Assembly: GCA_903926695.1 (NCBI GenBank)
Contig: CAIYKK010000342.1
Location: 1 to 8,981 of the forward strand
DNA from: an uncultured Burkholderiales bacterium
GTDB lineage: Bacteria > Pseudomonadota > Gammaproteobacteria > Burkholderiales > Burkholderiaceae_C
Reading direction: 5' to 3'
DNA: 8,981 nt
Shown: positions 8,651 through 8,981 of the stretch, one piece after another
Layout: each line of letters opens with the position of its first letter
Numbering within the stretch: position 1 is the stretch's first letter
Translations under genes and position numbers: made by a program
The notes under the pieces: model-generated
The model's input: the letters and a program-made list of their open reading frames with translations, nothing else
The model's database searches: none
Told to the model about the DNA's origin: nothing

Positions 8651-8674
8651 ACATCATTAGACTTTATTAGAAAT

Positions 8675-8707
8675 AGTATAGTATAATACTTTTATTTTGG
8701 ATGTGAA
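8675..8707 (-). promoter_or_regulatory. Probable promoter of the protease gene, with palindrome
   Basis: On the minus strand TTCACA (8702-8707) is followed after 16 bases by TATACT (8680-8685), about 30 bases before the ATG at 8648-8650. The -10 lies in a perfect 11-base palindrome AGTATAATACT (8680-8690), which also repeats partly at 8675-8680, and could be an operator. The plus strand reads TATAAT at 8682-8687, so a divergent promoter is possible. A 37-codon plus-strand frame starts at 8711 but has no ribosome site and runs into the insertion-sequence end, so it is not called as a gene. The surrounding 8651-8765 is strikingly AT-rich. No good ribosome site precedes the protease gene. Confidence 0.5.
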
Positions 8708-8771
8708 TTTATGTTTTCATTTGAAACTGCAAAACTTGAAAATAATACTTTTCTTAGTTTGACAAGCAACT

Positions 8772-8799
8772 GGGCTCTATGCCGTTTCGTGTGGAACTT
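8772..8799. mobile_element. Possible insertion sequence terminal inverted repeat
   Basis: The stretch begins GGGCTCTATGCCGTTTCGTG and stands about 20 bases outside the stop of the transposase-like tail at 8821. This form and position recall the ends of ISL3-family elements. The base composition changes here from AT-rich to GC-rich. If the element is ISL3-like, the 8-bp target duplication would be 8764-8771. The other end lies outside the window, so neither repeat nor duplication can be confirmed. Confidence 0.4.
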
Positions 8800-8820
8800 G
8801 ACATCAGGCACAGCGGTGGA

Positions 8821-8981
8821 TTAGCCCGGAGGCCTGTGCCGCTGCCGGTTCAAGGGATTGCCCGGCAAGTGCTTGAGTTTGGACATGCGCAGGTAGGCGA
8901 TGGCGATGAAGTTGGCGGCAGTCCTGAATCCCCGCCCTGAAGGACGGGGCTTTTCGCGCAAGATGGATAATTTGTAGAACG
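8821..8981 (-). CDS. Probable transposase C-terminal end (partial, runs off window)
   Basis: An open frame enters from the right edge and stops at 8821-8823, leaving 52 visible residues. The part GRGFRTAANFIAIAYLRM and the following KLKHLP fit the C-terminal tail of ISL3-type transposases (a Gly-Phe/Tyr-Arg turn, an aromatic-hydrophobic helix, then K-L-x-x-L-P). The terminal-repeat-like sequence just beyond agrees with this. Against it, the preceding residues (EKPRPSG) are encoded by a hairpin of the kind found at IS200/IS605 ends, so the tail could be a composite of two elements or a decayed remnant. It would mark the boundary of a mobile element next to the protease gene. Too little is visible to say whether the element is intact. 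Confidence 0.4.
   Translation of the reverse strand, partial: FYKLSILREKPRPSGRGFRTAANFIAIAYLRMSKLKHLPGNPLNRQRHRPPG
8930..8949 (-). repeat. GC-rich hairpin within the mobile element end
   Basis: The plus strand reads CCCCGCCC-TGAA-GGACGGGG. In minus-strand RNA the one mismatch becomes a G-U pair, giving a fully paired 8-bp stem with a four-base loop, so the structure is better suited to the strand that carries the transposase-like tail. It resembles subterminal hairpins of IS200/IS605-type elements. On the plus strand it is followed by CTTTTC and could also act as a weak terminator. Confidence 0.5.

Noticed and set aside
8711..8823. 37-codon plus-strand open frame beginning at 8711
   Set aside because: There is no ribosome binding site, it runs into the insertion-sequence end, and it shows no recognisable family.

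Overview
The window looks like a chromosomal segment of a denitrifying or nitrate-respiring betaproteobacterium. A Burkholderiales/Comamonadaceae-type host is an inference from the GC-rich narXL genes and their protein style. Every confident gene lies on the minus strand, so the biological reading order runs from high to low coordinates.

Reading in that direction, the right edge (about 8770-8981) holds the apparent 3' end of an insertion sequence. It consists of a 52-codon open tail resembling a transposase C-terminus, a terminal-repeat-like end and a strong hairpin. Next is an AT-rich promoter region and a 471-residue protein (7235-8650). This protein combines a papain-like cysteine protease domain with all key active-site residues, a TerB-like helical domain, and an extreme Asp/Glu tail encoded by trinucleotide repeats. 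Then come the nitrate/nitrite two-component system genes narX (sensor kinase, 5172-7109) and narL (LuxR-type response regulator, 4483-5160).

Downstream of narL lies what appears to be an inserted defence/stability island of about 4.1 kb. It holds a VapBC-type toxin-antitoxin pair (3747-4417) with its own promoter and inverted-repeat operator, a second, truncated copy of the narL 3' end (3470-3736), and a large single-chain restriction-modification enzyme of the type ISP/IIG style (329-3433). Beyond it is the 5' end of a NarK-type nitrate/nitrite transporter (1-191). narX-narL-narK is a natural functional set: the two-component system senses nitrate/nitrite, and NarK moves it across the membrane. 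The toxin-antitoxin and restriction genes therefore seem to have split an ancestral narXL-narK arrangement.

The two most interesting points are the protease-TerB-acidic-tail fusion, and the duplicated narL 3' end. The two narL copies form roughly 181-bp direct repeats around vapBC, differ at 7 positions by eye count, and 5 of those are silent. That pattern suggests the copies diverged while both were functional, so the island was probably acquired by recombination with a related narL allele rather than by a simple local duplication. No tRNA, rRNA or CRISPR array was seen.
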